Shown: one piece after another, positions 1 to 5,818 of the stretch
Layout of the letters: every line of letters starts with the position of its first letter
Position numbering within the stretch: position 1 is the first letter of the stretch
Assembly: GCA_937974135.1 (NCBI GenBank)
Contig: CALJIH010000021.1
Span: 1 to 7,831, forward strand
Length of the DNA stretch: 7,831 nucleotides
Direction: 5' to 3'
Origin: an uncultured Cocleimonas sp.
GTDB lineage: Bacteria; Pseudomonadota; Gammaproteobacteria; Thiotrichales; Thiotrichaceae
Translations under genes and position numbers: made by a program
The notes under the pieces: generated by a model
What the model was told of the DNA's origin: nothing
Databases searched by the model: none
The model's input: the letters and a program-made list of their open reading frames with translations, nothing else

Positions 1-513
1 ACTGTGAATTTCTCCGGTATGCGAAGCTGGAAGCACTTCCAACGGTCCGTTTTCTAAAGTCACTTCATCTACCATCAATAAAGCAGTGATCAAATCGTCG
101 TTAGAATGCGGCGTAAAAGGGAAATCTTGATGCCATTTCACAGCGGTTTTTCCGCCAGGTAATTTGGCATTTATTTTTGAATGGTGAAATTTTACATTTG
201 GACCAATAAGGTCAGCGACACAATCTTTCATCTTACTTGAAGCCATAACATCGTAATAAATTTGCGACATCTCAATCGGTGCGTTGACACGTCTGAGTGT
301 AGGGTTTTCAGGCGTATGTTCGGGATCCATATCAAAACGTGGGCGACCATCTATGGTTTCTCCGTAAGGTTCGCTGTGTTTGCGACTTTCCTCCACCCAT
401 TGATTAAAATCATCTTGCATTGCTTTCAATGCTGCTGCATCAACGACATTTTCGAACATCAAGTAACCATCAGACCAAAACTGTTTTATTTGTTTATCAT
501 TGAGTATTTGCAC
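1..513 (-). CDS. Phytanoyl-CoA dioxygenase (PhyH) family oxygenase, N-terminal part, cut by window edge
   Basis: Probably a cytoplasmic Fe(II)/2-oxoglutarate-dependent oxygenase that hydroxylates a small organic substrate; the substrate is not evident. The minus frame is open for 171 codons from GTG at 513 to the window edge. Seen: an opening ILNDKQIKQFWSDGYLMFENV, the usual PhyH N-terminal helix and strand; the iron-binding HxD triad in KWHQDFPF (His128, Asp130); then ENGPLEVLPASHTG (about 155-167), matching the PhyH strand that follows the metal site. The distal iron His and the 2-oxoglutarate Arg would lie beyond position 1. Start: GTG at 511-513 has an AGAGGA ribosome site 8 nt upstream (522-527), and no ATG lies between it and the in-frame stop at 571-573. 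The first in-frame ATG is codon 19, which would delete conserved sequence. It is divergent from the flavin monooxygenase operon, whose last gene is a second, clearly different PhyH protein. The family is confident; the reaction is unknown. Confidence 0.88.
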   Translation of the reverse strand, partial: MQILNDKQIKQFWSDGYLMFENVVDAAALKAMQDDFNQWVEESRKHSEPYGETIDGRPRFDMDPEHTPENPTLRRVNAPIEMSQIYYDVMASSKMKDCVADLIGPNVKFHHSKINAKLPGGKTAVKWHQDFPFTPHSNDDLITALLMVDEVTLENGPLEVLPASHTGEIHS

Positions 514-521
514 TGCCTTAA

Positions 522-527
522 TCCTCT
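522..527 (-). promoter_or_regulatory. Ribosome binding site deciding the GTG start of the left-edge PhyH gene
   Basis: AGAGGA on the minus strand lies 8 nt before GTG at 511-513. It is the only good Shine-Dalgarno match in front of the open frame, which supports a GTG start rather than the internal ATG 18 codons later. Confidence 0.6.
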
Positions 528-644
528 GGATACTTTTGATCTTTTTGCTAATGGCACACCTAATAAAATTCTAGTTCATATTATTTTTTTGTTTAAATTT
601 ATTATCTTGGCATATCTAAGAAAGTTACGTGATTTACTTCTACA

Positions 645-709
645 ATTTATTCATTAGAGGTATACGTCTGATTTTATTTCTTTTTAAGGTCTTTTCTCCA
701 TGAATAAAT
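645..709 (+). repeat. 10-bp perfect inverted repeat in the leader of the flavin monooxygenase operon
   Basis: ATTTATTCAT at 645-654 is the exact reverse complement of ATGAATAAAT at 700-709, with 45 nt between the arms. The right arm ends 18 nt before the ATG at 728 and lies just upstream of the AGGA ribosome site (718-721). The arms could pair in a leader transcript or act as spaced operator half-sites. Such A/T-only-rich arms can arise by chance in a spacer this AT-rich, so function is uncertain. Confidence 0.35.
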
Positions 710-727
710 CAGTGAATAGGACATAAA

Positions 728-1993
728 ATGACCATTGAAACAATCGATACGCTGGTAGTAGGTGCAGGACAAGCTGGTGTTGCAATGAGTGAGCATCTCA
801 CTAAGCTTGATGTGCCTCACATTGTGTTAGAGCGAGATCGTATTGCTGAAAAATGGCGTACTGGTCGTTGGGATTCCTTAGTCATGAATGGTCCAGCTTG
901 GCATGATCGTTTTCCTAATCTAGATTTCGATGGTGATCCTGATGAATTCCCTAATAAAGACCAAGTTGCAGATTATTTTGAAAGCTATGCTAAGAAATTC
1001 AATGCACCCATTCGTACAGGCGTAGAAGTACATAATGTAGAACGTAATAATGACCGACCAGGTTTTACCGTCGAAACTTCAAAAGGCGTGATTGAAGCCC
1101 AGCGAGTTATTGCCGCAACAGGGCCCTTTCAAGAAGGAGTTATTCCGCCAATTGCGCCAAACAGTCATTCAAGAAAACAAATGCATTCAGCTGAATATTA
1201 TAATCCTGAGCAATTGCCAGAAGGTGCCGTTATGGTAATTGGCGCTGGTTCCTCTGGCGTGCAAATCGCAGATGAATTACAACGCAGTGGAAGAAAAGTA
1301 TATCTATCGATTGGATCACACAATCGTCCGCCTCGATCTTATCGTGGTCGTGATTTTGTCTGGTGGTTAGGTGTTCTCGGCTTATGGGATTTAGAAGCCA
1401 CGCAGCCAGGTACTGAACATGTCACCATTGCAGTTAGTGGTGCATATGGTGGCCATTCCATTGATTTTCGCAAACTAGCGCAGAAAGGCATGACACTGCT
1501 TGGATTAACTAAAGCGTTCGATAATCACAAAGTCACTTTCGAATCAGATCTTGCAGAAAATATTGCGTTTGGTGACAACAACTATACAGAATTATTAGAT
1601 GCCGCCGATGCTTATATCGAAAGAAATAAACTCGATTTACCTGAAGAGCCTGAAGCACGAAAAGTTCTACCTGACCCTGATTGTTTAACTAATCCAGTCC
1701 TTGAGCTTGATCTCGACAAGGCGGGTGTAACTTCGATTATTTGGGCAACGGGTTATAAGGTTGATTTTAGTTGGTTAAATGTGAATGCCTTTGACGATAA
1801 AAATCAGCCCCGTCATCAACGCGGTGTTTCGATTGAACCAGGGGTGTATTTTTTAGGGTTGCCCTGGCTTTCACGCAGAGGTTCTAGTTTCATCTGGGGA
1901 GTGTGGCACGATGCAAAACATATCGCGGACCATATCGCGATTCAACGGAGCTATTTAGATTATCATTATGATGCAACGCAACGTAAGACATAA
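728..1993 (+). CDS. FAD/NAD(P)-binding flavin monooxygenase (CzcO/FMO-like)
   Basis: A predicted soluble, single-component flavoprotein monooxygenase of 421 residues, a typical length for this class. Seen: an N-terminal FAD Rossmann motif in TLVVGAGQAGVAMSEHL (G12, G14, G17); the acidic strand end VLERDR (E35); the family segment EKWRTGRWDSLVMNGP (41-56); a first ATG motif IAATGPF (128-134); a second, NADPH-type Rossmann motif VIGAGSSGVQIADEL (G172, G174, G177); and a C-terminal ATG motif IIWATGYKVDFSWL (337-350). The FMO/Baeyer-Villiger fingerprint region is only loosely represented by the stretch around RKQMHSAEYY (149-158). From the family, such enzymes oxygenate N, S or carbon centres; the substrate here is unknown. 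The start has an AGGA ribosome site (718-721) 6 nt upstream. It is the first gene of the operon, 39 nt before the RidA gene, and divergent from the PhyH gene at 1-513. The class is confident; the precise reaction is not. Confidence 0.93.
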   Translation: MTIETIDTLVVGAGQAGVAMSEHLTKLDVPHIVLERDRIAEKWRTGRWDSLVMNGPAWHDRFPNLDFDGDPDEFPNKDQVADYFESYAKKFNAPIRTGVEVHNVERNNDRPGFTVETSKGVIEAQRVIAATGPFQEGVIPPIAPNSHSRKQMHSAEYYNPEQLPEGAVMVIGAGSSGVQIADELQRSGRKVYLSIGSHNRPPRSYRGRDFVWWLGVLGLWDLEATQPGTEHVTIAVSGAYGGHSIDFRKLAQKGMTLLGLTKAFDNHKVTFESDLAENIAFGDNNYTELLDAADAYIERNKLDLPEEPEARKVLPDPDCLTNPVLELDLDKAGVTSIIWATGYKVDFSWLNVNAFDDKNQPRHQRGVSIEPGVYFLGLPWLSRRGSSFIWGVWHDAKHIADHIAIQRSYLDYHYDATQRKT

Positions 1994-2032
1994 GATGTTC
2001 AAATCTAAAATCAATACTGTAGGAGTTCACTG

Positions 2033-2452
2033 ATGCCGACACATACTCGCATTCGAATGTTTAATACTAAAGATACCTATCCCAACCAATCGCTGGATAA
2101 TGATCTTTGTCAGGCTGTTCGTGCTGGTAACACCGTTTATGTTAGAGGCCAAGTGGGCACTGATTTCGATGGTAATTTAATTGGTTTAGGTGATCCCACC
2201 GCACAAGCTGAGCAGGCGATGAAGAACATCAAACAGTTACTAGAGGAAGCGGGTTCTGATATGAGTCATATTGTGAAAACTACGACTTATATTACGGATC
2301 CACGTTTTCGTGAAGCGGTCTATCAAGTCACTGGTAAATGGATGAAAGGCGTGTTTCCAATTTCTACAGGGTTAGTTGTGCAGGCACTTGGCCAAGCAGA
2401 GTGGTTAGTTGAAATCGACGTTATTGCTGTTATCCCTGATGATCAGGCTTAG
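2033..2452 (+). CDS. RidA/YjgF/Rid-family protein lacking the canonical catalytic arginine
   Basis: A 139-residue Rid-family protein (chorismate-mutase-like fold, normally a trimer). Seen: the N-terminal part with AVRAGNTVYVRGQVGTDFDGNLIG (28-51), the helix DPTAQAEQAMKNIKQLLEEAGSDMSHIVKTTTYITD (54-89), and the C-terminal strand EWLVEIDVIAVIP (123-135). Archetypal RidA hydrolyses enamine/imine intermediates using an Arg in its ARLP motif. Aligning the conserved EI(E/D)xIAV strand, the matching stretch here is VVQALGQAEW and Ala118 takes the Arg place, with a one-residue insertion. It therefore resembles the Arg-lacking Rid subfamilies, whose functions are largely unproven and which often sit in catabolic operons. 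A good AGGAG ribosome site (2021-2025) precedes the ATG. The TAG stop (2450-2452) overlaps the Shine-Dalgarno of the next gene, indicating co-translation with the DUF1028 gene. Confidence 0.92.
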   Translation: MPTHTRIRMFNTKDTYPNQSLDNDLCQAVRAGNTVYVRGQVGTDFDGNLIGLGDPTAQAEQAMKNIKQLLEEAGSDMSHIVKTTTYITDPRFREAVYQVTGKWMKGVFPISTGLVVQALGQAEWLVEIDVIAVIPDDQA

Positions 2453-2462
2453 GAGTTAAACC

Positions 2463-3143
2463 ATGACTTTTTCAGTTGCAGCATTTTGTCCTAATTCAGG
2501 AATGTTCGGTACTATTGTTACGTCATCCAGTATTTGCGTAGCGAGCCGTTGTGCGTTTGGCCGAGCAGGTGTGGGCGCCGCTTCATCACAGAATATTACA
2601 GACCCTCGTTTAGGGAATCGTTTGCTCGATTTATGCGAAGAAGGCAAATCGGCAGAGGCCTCTTTAGCACAAGTGGTCAAGGAGACAGCAAATATAGATT
2701 GGCGACAATTAGGGATTATCGATAAACAAGGAAACACTGCCTGCTATAGTGGCGAGAAAACTTTAGGTGTTCATAATATGGCACAAGGTAACAACTGTCT
2801 TGCTATGGGAAATCTGCTGGATAACGCAGATATTCCAGCGGCACTGATAACATCTTTTGAAAATAGCAGCGGTCATTTAACAGAACGTTTATTGATGGCA
2901 TTAGAAGCTGGCGTTGCAGCTGGTGGTGAAGCTGGACCGATTCATTCTGTGGGTGTAAAAGTCTATTCAGAATACGAATGGCCCATTGTTGATTTAAGAG
3001 TAGATTGGGATCCAATCCCAGATAATGCTATCCCTCAGCTAAGAAAAATATGGGAAGAATACGAACCACAATTACAGCCATATATTACGCGTGCAATAAA
3101 CCCTGAAGAATCCGAATCTTACGGTGTGCCTGGTGATGAGTAA
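2463..3143 (+). CDS. DUF1028 family protein (putative Ntn-hydrolase fold)
   Basis: A 226-residue protein that I recognise as DUF1028 from its pattern: MTFSVAAFCPNSGMFG at the N-terminus, SRCAFGRAGVGAASSQNITDPRLGNRLLDL (28-57), DWRQLGIIDKQGNTACYSGEKT (79-100), AQGNNCLAMGNLL (107-119), AGVAAGGEAGPIHSVGVKV (149-167) and DLRVDWDPIPDNAIPQL (177-193). It lacks the extra peptidoglycan-binding domain found on some family members. The family has been placed with Ntn hydrolases; if that holds, Thr2, exposed after removal of Met1, would be the nucleophile. No activity is established. There is no signal peptide, so it is probably cytoplasmic. An AGGAG ribosome site (2451-2455) overlaps the RidA stop, and its own last 8 nt overlap the M20 gene. 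Rid and M20 partners suggest hydrolysis of an amide or cyclic amide in a nitrogen-compound pathway (inference). Confidence 0.9.
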   Translation: MTFSVAAFCPNSGMFGTIVTSSSICVASRCAFGRAGVGAASSQNITDPRLGNRLLDLCEEGKSAEASLAQVVKETANIDWRQLGIIDKQGNTACYSGEKTLGVHNMAQGNNCLAMGNLLDNADIPAALITSFENSSGHLTERLLMALEAGVAAGGEAGPIHSVGVKVYSEYEWPIVDLRVDWDPIPDNAIPQLRKIWEEYEPQLQPYITRAINPEESESYGVPGDE

Positions 3144-4299
3144 GCAAAAAGCAAAGACACGTCACTTAATCGAAACACTGATTGCTTTCGATTCGACAAG
3201 CTATCGATCAAATCTCGATTTAATATACTTTATTCGAGATTACTTAGCAGAATACGACATCGACTCAGCACTCGTATTTAATCACGAAAAAACTAAAGCA
3301 AATCTGTACGCCACTATTGGACCTCAAGATAAACCCGGAGTTATGCTCTCAGGACATACCGATGTAGTCCCTGTTAAAGGACAGAATTGGAGTTCAGATC
3401 CTTTTATCGTAGAAGAAAAAGACGATGCTTTATTTGGTCGTGGAACGGCTGATATGAAAAGCTTTATTGCGATTGCATTAGCTTATGTACCGCAAATGCT
3501 TGAAGCCAAGCTCACGACTCCTGTGCATCTAGCATTTTCCTACGATGAAGAAATTGGCTGTGTTGGCGTTCGTCGTTTACTGGATATGATGCAAGATATG
3601 CCCATCAAACCAGCGATGTGTATCGTGGGTGAGCCAACCAGCATGCAAGTGGTGAATGCCCACAAAGGCAAGTTAGCACAGTTAGTACGAGTGACAGGTT
3701 TAGAAGCCCATTCTAGCTTACCCCATATTGGCGTTAATGCGGTTGATTATGCTGCAGAGCTAATTGTATTTATTCGTAAATTAGCCAAAGAATTGGAACA
3801 AACCGGCCCTTATGAAGAGGGCTTTGAAGTCACTCATACCACTATTCATACAGGCATAATAACAGGCGGTGTTGCTTTAAATATCGTACCTAATCTCTGT
3901 GAGTTAAAGTTTGAAATCCGCAACATTCCAAAACAAGACCCAGAGCCTTTATTAGAACGAATAATCGAATACGCTAAAATCAAACTCGAACCTGAAATGA
4001 AAGTTATCGATGAAAATTGTGGCTTTGAATTTGAACATTCATCAGGTTATCCCGGAATGTTTACCGCGCCCAATGAAGAAGTAGTGAATTTCGTAAAAAC
4101 CCTAACTGTTGTTGATGGAATTAAGAAAGTAAGCTTTGGTACGGAAGGAGGTTTGTTTACTCAACAACTTGGTATTCCTACCGTGATATGTGGACCGGGT
4201 AATATTGAACAAGCCCACAAACCCGATGAGTTTATTCAGCTAGATCAAATTGAGCAGATGGAACACTTTATGCTTCGACTGATAAAAGCGCTCAGCTAA
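3136..4299 (+). CDS. M20 family metallo-deacylase, acetylornithine deacetylase (ArgE)-like
   Basis: A 387-residue zinc-dependent M20 amidohydrolase of the ArgE/DapE type, normal in length for ArgE-like enzymes. Seen: LSGHTDVVPV (metal His74, Asp76), GRGTADMKSF (bridging Asp106), AFSYDEEIGCVG (general base Glu138, metal Glu139), IVGEPTSM (Glu166) and the C-terminal metal His361 in EQAHKPDEF. The dimerisation lid includes GLEAHSSLPHIGVNAV (188-203). All active-site residues are intact. ArgE proper removes the acetyl group from N-acetylornithine; placement in an oxygenase/RidA/DUF1028 operon, not an arg operon, suggests a different N-acyl or amide substrate (inference). Start: ATG at 3136 overlaps the end of the DUF1028 gene in ATGAGTAA, giving MSKQKAKTRHLIETL, which is typical. 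An in-frame GTG at 3124 would only add four residues and has no better ribosome site. It is likely translated by coupling, since only weak GGTG precedes the ATG. It is followed 12 nt later by the second PhyH gene. Confidence 0.92.
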   Translation: MSKQKAKTRHLIETLIAFDSTSYRSNLDLIYFIRDYLAEYDIDSALVFNHEKTKANLYATIGPQDKPGVMLSGHTDVVPVKGQNWSSDPFIVEEKDDALFGRGTADMKSFIAIALAYVPQMLEAKLTTPVHLAFSYDEEIGCVGVRRLLDMMQDMPIKPAMCIVGEPTSMQVVNAHKGKLAQLVRVTGLEAHSSLPHIGVNAVDYAAELIVFIRKLAKELEQTGPYEEGFEVTHTTIHTGIITGGVALNIVPNLCELKFEIRNIPKQDPEPLLERIIEYAKIKLEPEMKVIDENCGFEFEHSSGYPGMFTAPNEEVVNFVKTLTVVDGIKKVSFGTEGGLFTQQLGIPTVICGPGNIEQAHKPDEFIQLDQIEQMEHFMLRLIKALS

Positions 4300-4311
4300 C
4301 AGGAGACTGAA

Positions 4312-5133
4312 ATGCAAACGGAAATCGATCAACAAACAGTTGAACAATTCCAAACTGACGGTGTAACCGTCTTACGCGGTCTTTTTTCTGATTGGGTAGA
4401 AGTGCTTCGAGAAGGTGTTGCTACTAATATGGCTGAGCCAAATCCTAATGCGAGGTTTTACAAAGATGAAGACGGTGGGGGGCTATTTTTTGCTGATTAC
4501 TGTAGTTGGCAACGAATCCCACAATATCGAGATTTTATCTTCAAATCTTCTGCTTCAGAAATAGCCGCCAAACTAATGAATAGTGACAAAGTTCAACTAT
4601 TTCATGAGCATATCTTGGTTAAAGAACCAAAAACTGGGGTCGCAACACCGTGGCATCATGACATGCCATACTATTGTGTCGATGGGCCAAAAACAGTCAG
4701 TTTATGGATTCCTTTGGATGAAATACCAAGGGAGCGATCTTTAGAATTTGTAGCTGGTTCACATCTCTGGGGAAAGTCTTTTCGACCTCAACGTTTCAAT
4801 GGTCAGCCACTAAATGAAGCAGACGATCTTGAGGATATTCCAAACATCGAAGACAATAGAGATGACTACAATATAGTCGGCTGGGAGTTAACACCTGGGG
4901 ATGCCGTTGCTTTTGATTATCGAACCCTTCATGGTGCGCCACCAAATAATAGTACTAACGCACAAAGACGAGCCTTTTCCTTAAGACTAGTAGGTGATGA
5001 CATTCGCTTTGCGCGCAGAGAAAATATTGTGACATCTCCACCTTTTGAAAACATACAGCTACAGCATGGAGATCCTTTAGAAGCTGATGAGTTTCCACTG
5101 TTGTATCAGCGAAACTACGTCTTTAATGAGTAA
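4312..5133 (+). CDS. Phytanoyl-CoA dioxygenase (PhyH) family oxygenase, complete
   Basis: A 273-residue predicted Fe(II)/2-oxoglutarate oxygenase and the last gene of the operon. Seen: the N-terminal VEQFQTDGVTVLRGLF (10-25); the iron-binding HxD triad in TPWHHDMPYY (His115, Asp117); SLWIPLDEIPRERSLEFVAGSHLWG (130-154), the conserved strand and SLEFVxGSH segment; the distal iron His in FDYRTLHGAPPNN (His207); and an arginine pair QRRAFSLR (Arg219/220), about 12 residues later, positioned for 2-oxoglutarate binding. All expected active-site residues are present, so it should be active; the substrate is unknown. A strong AGGAG (4301-4305) lies 6 nt before the ATG. It differs substantially from the partial PhyH protein at 1-513, so the two are not a recent duplication. 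Its TAA stop abuts a short hairpin repeat (5132-5152). The Rrf2 gene converges from the other side 60 nt away, with no clear intrinsic terminator between. Confidence 0.93.
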   Translation: MQTEIDQQTVEQFQTDGVTVLRGLFSDWVEVLREGVATNMAEPNPNARFYKDEDGGGLFFADYCSWQRIPQYRDFIFKSSASEIAAKLMNSDKVQLFHEHILVKEPKTGVATPWHHDMPYYCVDGPKTVSLWIPLDEIPRERSLEFVAGSHLWGKSFRPQRFNGQPLNEADDLEDIPNIEDNRDDYNIVGWELTPGDAVAFDYRTLHGAPPNNSTNAQRRAFSLRLVGDDIRFARRENIVTSPPFENIQLQHGDPLEADEFPLLYQRNYVFNE

Positions 5134-5152
5134 AAGACACTCCCCTACTTTT
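5132..5152. repeat. Short hairpin repeat with C-rich loop, copy 1
   Basis: A 5-bp stem AAAAG (5132-5136) / CTTTT (5148-5152) encloses an 11-nt loop, ACACTCCCCTA. The same core (AAGACAC, a C-run, TACTTTT) recurs in direct orientation at 5824-5845. Here the left arm starts inside the TAA stop codon of the PhyH gene, so the longer stem seen in copy 2 is absent. I recognise no known named element. It could be a small dispersed repeat of the REP/MITE type, or a weak transcript-end hairpin. Confidence 0.5.
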
Positions 5153-5193
5153 GGGCAGTTTCTAAATCCTTTTAGTGAGGCTTTGTGTCAATA

Positions 5194-5682
5194 TTATGCA
5201 ACTTTCATGGTCGCGCTGACAGGAAACATCGTTGATATTCGACGCGTAGTTTCATCTAAATCATACTGTCGTTTTAGAACGATTTGATCTTTGATCACAT
5301 CAGCTAATGAGATTGAATCCAAATAAGTTTCAAACTGTTCGCTAAAATCATTCCATAAATCGTTTGCTGTGCAATTCTGACTATCGTTAAAATTTAAGTT
5401 CCTTTTCAAACTTGCTTTTTCCGCTGACTCTTCGATAGCTAAAATAATTTTTGCAATACTAATGCGATCAGGCGACTTTGCTAATCGATATCCACCACCA
5501 GGACCACGAACACCCTCTACTAGACCTGAACTCCTAAGCAAGGAAAATAATTGTTCGAGATATGATAATGATATGCTATGTGAATCAGAAATTTCGGCTA
5601 ACGTTACTGCTTTGTCGTTGTAATTTATAGTCAATTTCATCATGGCTTTAATAGCATACTGTCCTTTTTTTGATAATTTCAT
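5194..5682 (-). CDS. IscR-like Rrf2 family transcriptional regulator with degenerate Fe-S ligand set
   Basis: A 162-residue DNA-binding regulator, the same length as E. coli IscR and alignable with it without gaps through about residue 110. Seen: MKLSKKGQYAIKAMMKL at the start; the winged helix-turn-helix with LAEISDSHSISLSYLEQLFSLLR (28-50), including Glu43, which in IscR helps set DNA-site discrimination; the wing VRGPGGGYRLAK (58-69); and the dimerisation helix IAKIILAIEES. IscR binds a [2Fe-2S] cluster through C92, C98, C104 and H107. The matching residues here are L92, F98, C104 and N107, and C104 is the only cysteine. It therefore probably does not hold an IscR-type cluster and may be constitutive, thiol-responsive or respond to another signal. 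It is not next to isc genes, so is probably a paralogue of the true IscR. The ATG at 5682 has only a weak ribosome site (GCGAG). It converges on the oxygenase operon and is likely autoregulated through the palindrome at 5742-5756 (inference). Confidence 0.92.
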   Translation of the reverse strand: MKLSKKGQYAIKAMMKLTINYNDKAVTLAEISDSHSISLSYLEQLFSLLRSSGLVEGVRGPGGGYRLAKSPDRISIAKIILAIEESAEKASLKRNLNFNDSQNCTANDLWNDFSEQFETYLDSISLADVIKDQIVLKRQYDLDETTRRISTMFPVSATMKVA

Positions 5683-5712
5683 TTTATATACTCGCTATGA
5701 TTTAACTTATAC

Positions 5713-5739
5713 CTTATATTTTAAAGGATCATATGTAAA
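5713..5739 (-). promoter_or_regulatory. Possible sigma-70 promoter of the Rrf2 gene
   Basis: On the minus strand, TTTACA (5739 to 5734) resembles a -35 and TATAAG (5718 to 5713) a -10, but the spacer is 15 bp, shorter than optimal. It lies 31-57 bp upstream of the ATG, and the candidate operator abuts its -35. The region is very AT-rich, so this is tentative. Confidence 0.3.
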
Positions 5740-5741
5740 AA

Positions 5742-5756
5742 ATATGTTAAACATAT
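5742..5756. promoter_or_regulatory. Perfect 15-bp palindrome, candidate operator of the Rrf2 regulator
   Basis: ATATGTT-A-AACATAT is a perfect 7-1-7 dyad centred at 5749, about 60-74 bp upstream of the Rrf2 start and immediately upstream of a possible -35. Additional ATATGT words in the same spacer (5731-5736 and 5782-5787) could be extra half-sites. Rrf2-family regulators are homodimers that bind dyads and commonly regulate themselves, so autoregulation is the simplest reading. The sequence matches neither the IscR type 1 nor type 2 consensus well. Confidence 0.5.
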
Positions 5757-5818
5757 ACAAAAGTTGTACATTATTTTAGATATATGTATAAATCACTTGA
5801 GAACGAGTACTTTTTGAA

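Larger units (their letters stand above)
514..727. promoter_or_regulatory. Divergent AT-rich control region between the PhyH gene and the five-gene operon
   Basis: This 214-bp spacer must carry promoters for both directions. It is strongly AT-rich with T-runs. For the plus strand, the best -10-like hexamer is TACAAT at 641-646, but no convincing -35 sits 16-18 bp upstream. For the minus strand, TAGAAT (573 to 568) could be a -10 with a weak TTAAAC 17 bp upstream (596 to 591). I did not find a copy of the ATATGTT/AACATAT palindrome seen upstream of the Rrf2 gene. CATAT half-like words occur near 576-580 and 611-615 but not as a dyad. A 10-bp inverted repeat near the operon start is listed separately. 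No small gene is apparent here. Confidence 0.45.

Noticed and set aside
607..640. Sigma-54-like promoter beginning at TTGGCA
   Set aside because: The -12 GC element is missing at the required spacing; only the TGGCA part matches.
262..657. Plus-strand open frame of 131 codons
   Set aside because: It lies largely antisense to the PhyH coding frame at 1-513, has no ribosome site and translates to an aromatic- and Cys-rich sequence with no family pattern.
2456..3015. Minus-strand open frames at 2456-2737 and 2803-3015, and a plus-strand frame at 2534-2725
   Set aside because: All are shadows of the DUF1028 gene, which has a strong ribosome site and clear family motifs.
3136..4299. Assigning the M20 protein as true arginine-biosynthetic ArgE
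   Set aside because: Motifs fit ArgE-like enzymes, but no arginine genes are nearby and the operon context is oxidative; the symbol would over-claim the substrate.
5162..5175. CTAAA/TTTAG hairpin between the convergent PhyH and Rrf2 genes as a terminator
   Set aside because: The stem is 5 bp with a single G-C pair and no clear T-run follows, so it is too weak to call an intrinsic terminator.
5087..5287. Plus-strand open frame of 66 codons across the operon end and the Rrf2 3' end
   Set aside because: It overlaps the end of the PhyH frame and runs antisense to Rrf2; no ribosome site or recognisable motif.
5194..5682. Naming the regulator iscR
   Set aside because: It lacks three of the four cluster ligands and is not linked to isc genes, so it is probably a paralogue with a different role.
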